DNA from: Desulfobacteraceae bacterium
Lineage (GTDB): Bacteria; Desulfobacterota; Desulfobacteria; Desulfobacterales; Desulfosalsimonadaceae
Assembly: GCA_011389605.1 (NCBI GenBank)
Contig: JAABTZ010000174.1
Location: 1-6,945, forward strand
DNA length: 6,945 nucleotides
Reading direction: 5' to 3'
Shown here: one piece after another, positions 6,794 through 6,945 of the stretch
Layout of the letters: each line of letters begins with the position of its first letter
Numbering within the stretch: the stretch's first letter is position 1
Translations under genes and position numbers: made by a program
The notes under the pieces: generated by a model
Seen by the model: only the letters and a program-made list of their open reading frames with translations
What the model was told of the DNA's origin: nothing
Databases searched by the model: none

Positions 6794-6822
6794 ATTATAT
6801 CTTAAAATAAGATCAATTTCAA
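6794..6822 (-). promoter_or_regulatory. Near-consensus sigma-70 promoter of the HTH-IIA/ClC operon
   Basis: Read on the minus strand, TTGAAA (6822-6817) and TATAAT (6799-6794) are separated by exactly 17 bases (6816-6800). The -10 is perfect and the -35 matches five of six. Transcription would begin near 6787, giving a leader of about 85 bases before ATG 6702. This is the strongest promoter-like sequence in the window. Confidence 0.75.
6799..6813. promoter_or_regulatory. Perfect 15-bp palindrome in the promoter spacer (candidate operator)
   Basis: ATCTTA at 6799-6804 and TAAGAT at 6808-6813 are exact inverted repeats around AAA. The palindrome fills most of the spacer between the -10 and -35 boxes of the minus-strand promoter, where a bound dimer would block RNA polymerase. 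The natural candidate ligand is the HTH-IIA protein encoded downstream (autoregulation); this is inference. Palindromes also arise by chance in AT-rich DNA. Confidence 0.45.
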
Positions 6823-6823
6823 G

Positions 6824-6945
6824 ATGTTTACGCCTAAATCGGGCAATTTTCTGGTTTGCCGCAGATACAAGGAAGATGATGATCAAGCTATAGTCAACCA
6901 TGCGATACGACATCTGAGGCAGCAGATTTTGAGAGGCTCAGTTTA
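6824..6945 (+). CDS. 5' fragment of a divergent gene, possibly RadC/JAB-type
   Basis: An open frame from ATG 6824 runs 40 codons and off the window edge (the last two bases, TA, begin codon 41, which could be Tyr or stop). It reads MFTPKSGNFLVCRRYKEDDD and continues with a helix-like, Arg/Gln-rich stretch containing AIVNHAIRHLRQQILRG. This resembles the short N-terminal lead of stand-alone RadC/JAB-domain proteins, but the metal-binding JAMM motif would lie beyond the window, so the family call is a guess. The frame is closed upstream by TAA at 6803-6805, and there is no good ribosome binding site. The start is one base from the -35 box of the opposite promoter. Confidence 0.4.
   Translation, partial: MFTPKSGNFLVCRRYKEDDDQAIVNHAIRHLRQQILRGSV

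Overview
The window looks like a chromosomal stretch from a mesophilic, sulfate-reducer-type deltaproteobacterium (Desulfobacterota, perhaps Desulfobacterales). This placement is an inference from protein style, moderate GC content and the order tRNA-Ser / dnaX / ybaB / recR; no taxonomic search was possible. Most of it is housekeeping DNA. I see no insertion sequence, phage, CRISPR array or toxin-antitoxin locus.

Left end (1-228): the 3' part of a tRNA-Ser with anticodon GGA and an encoded CCA end, then a 169-base leader. The leader holds an 8-bp perfect inverted repeat running into a T-rich stretch, which could be a terminator or leader structure.

Centre left (229-4180, + strand): a tightly packed operon dnaX - ybaB/ebfC - recR - YkgJ-type cysteine-cluster protein - murI. 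dnaX and ybaB overlap by ATGA, recR follows ybaB after 26 bases, the YkgJ gene starts on a GTG inside the end of recR, and murI overlaps the YkgJ gene by ATGA. It joins the DNA polymerase III clamp-loader subunit, a nucleoid-associated protein and the RecFOR recombination mediator to an uncharacterised metal-binding protein and the enzyme that makes D-glutamate for peptidoglycan.

Centre right (4220-6702, - strand): a convergent two-gene unit. The upstream gene fuses an excisionase/MerR-like helix-turn-helix to a PTS EIIA(Ntr/Fru)-type domain that keeps its phosphorylatable histidine. The downstream gene encodes a ClC-type chloride transport protein with two C-terminal CBS domains, in which the internal proton glutamate of the antiporters is replaced by isoleucine. 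A near-consensus sigma-70 promoter (TTGAAA, 17-base spacer, TATAAT) drives the pair, and a perfect 15-bp palindrome sits in its spacer. The arrangement suggests a chloride transporter whose expression or activity is tied to PTS phosphorylation state through a DNA-binding IIA protein.

Right end (6824-6945, + strand): the first 40 codons of a divergent gene that runs off the window. Its start codon lies one base beyond the -35 box of the minus-strand promoter. It may be a RadC/JAB-type protein, but too little is visible to be sure.
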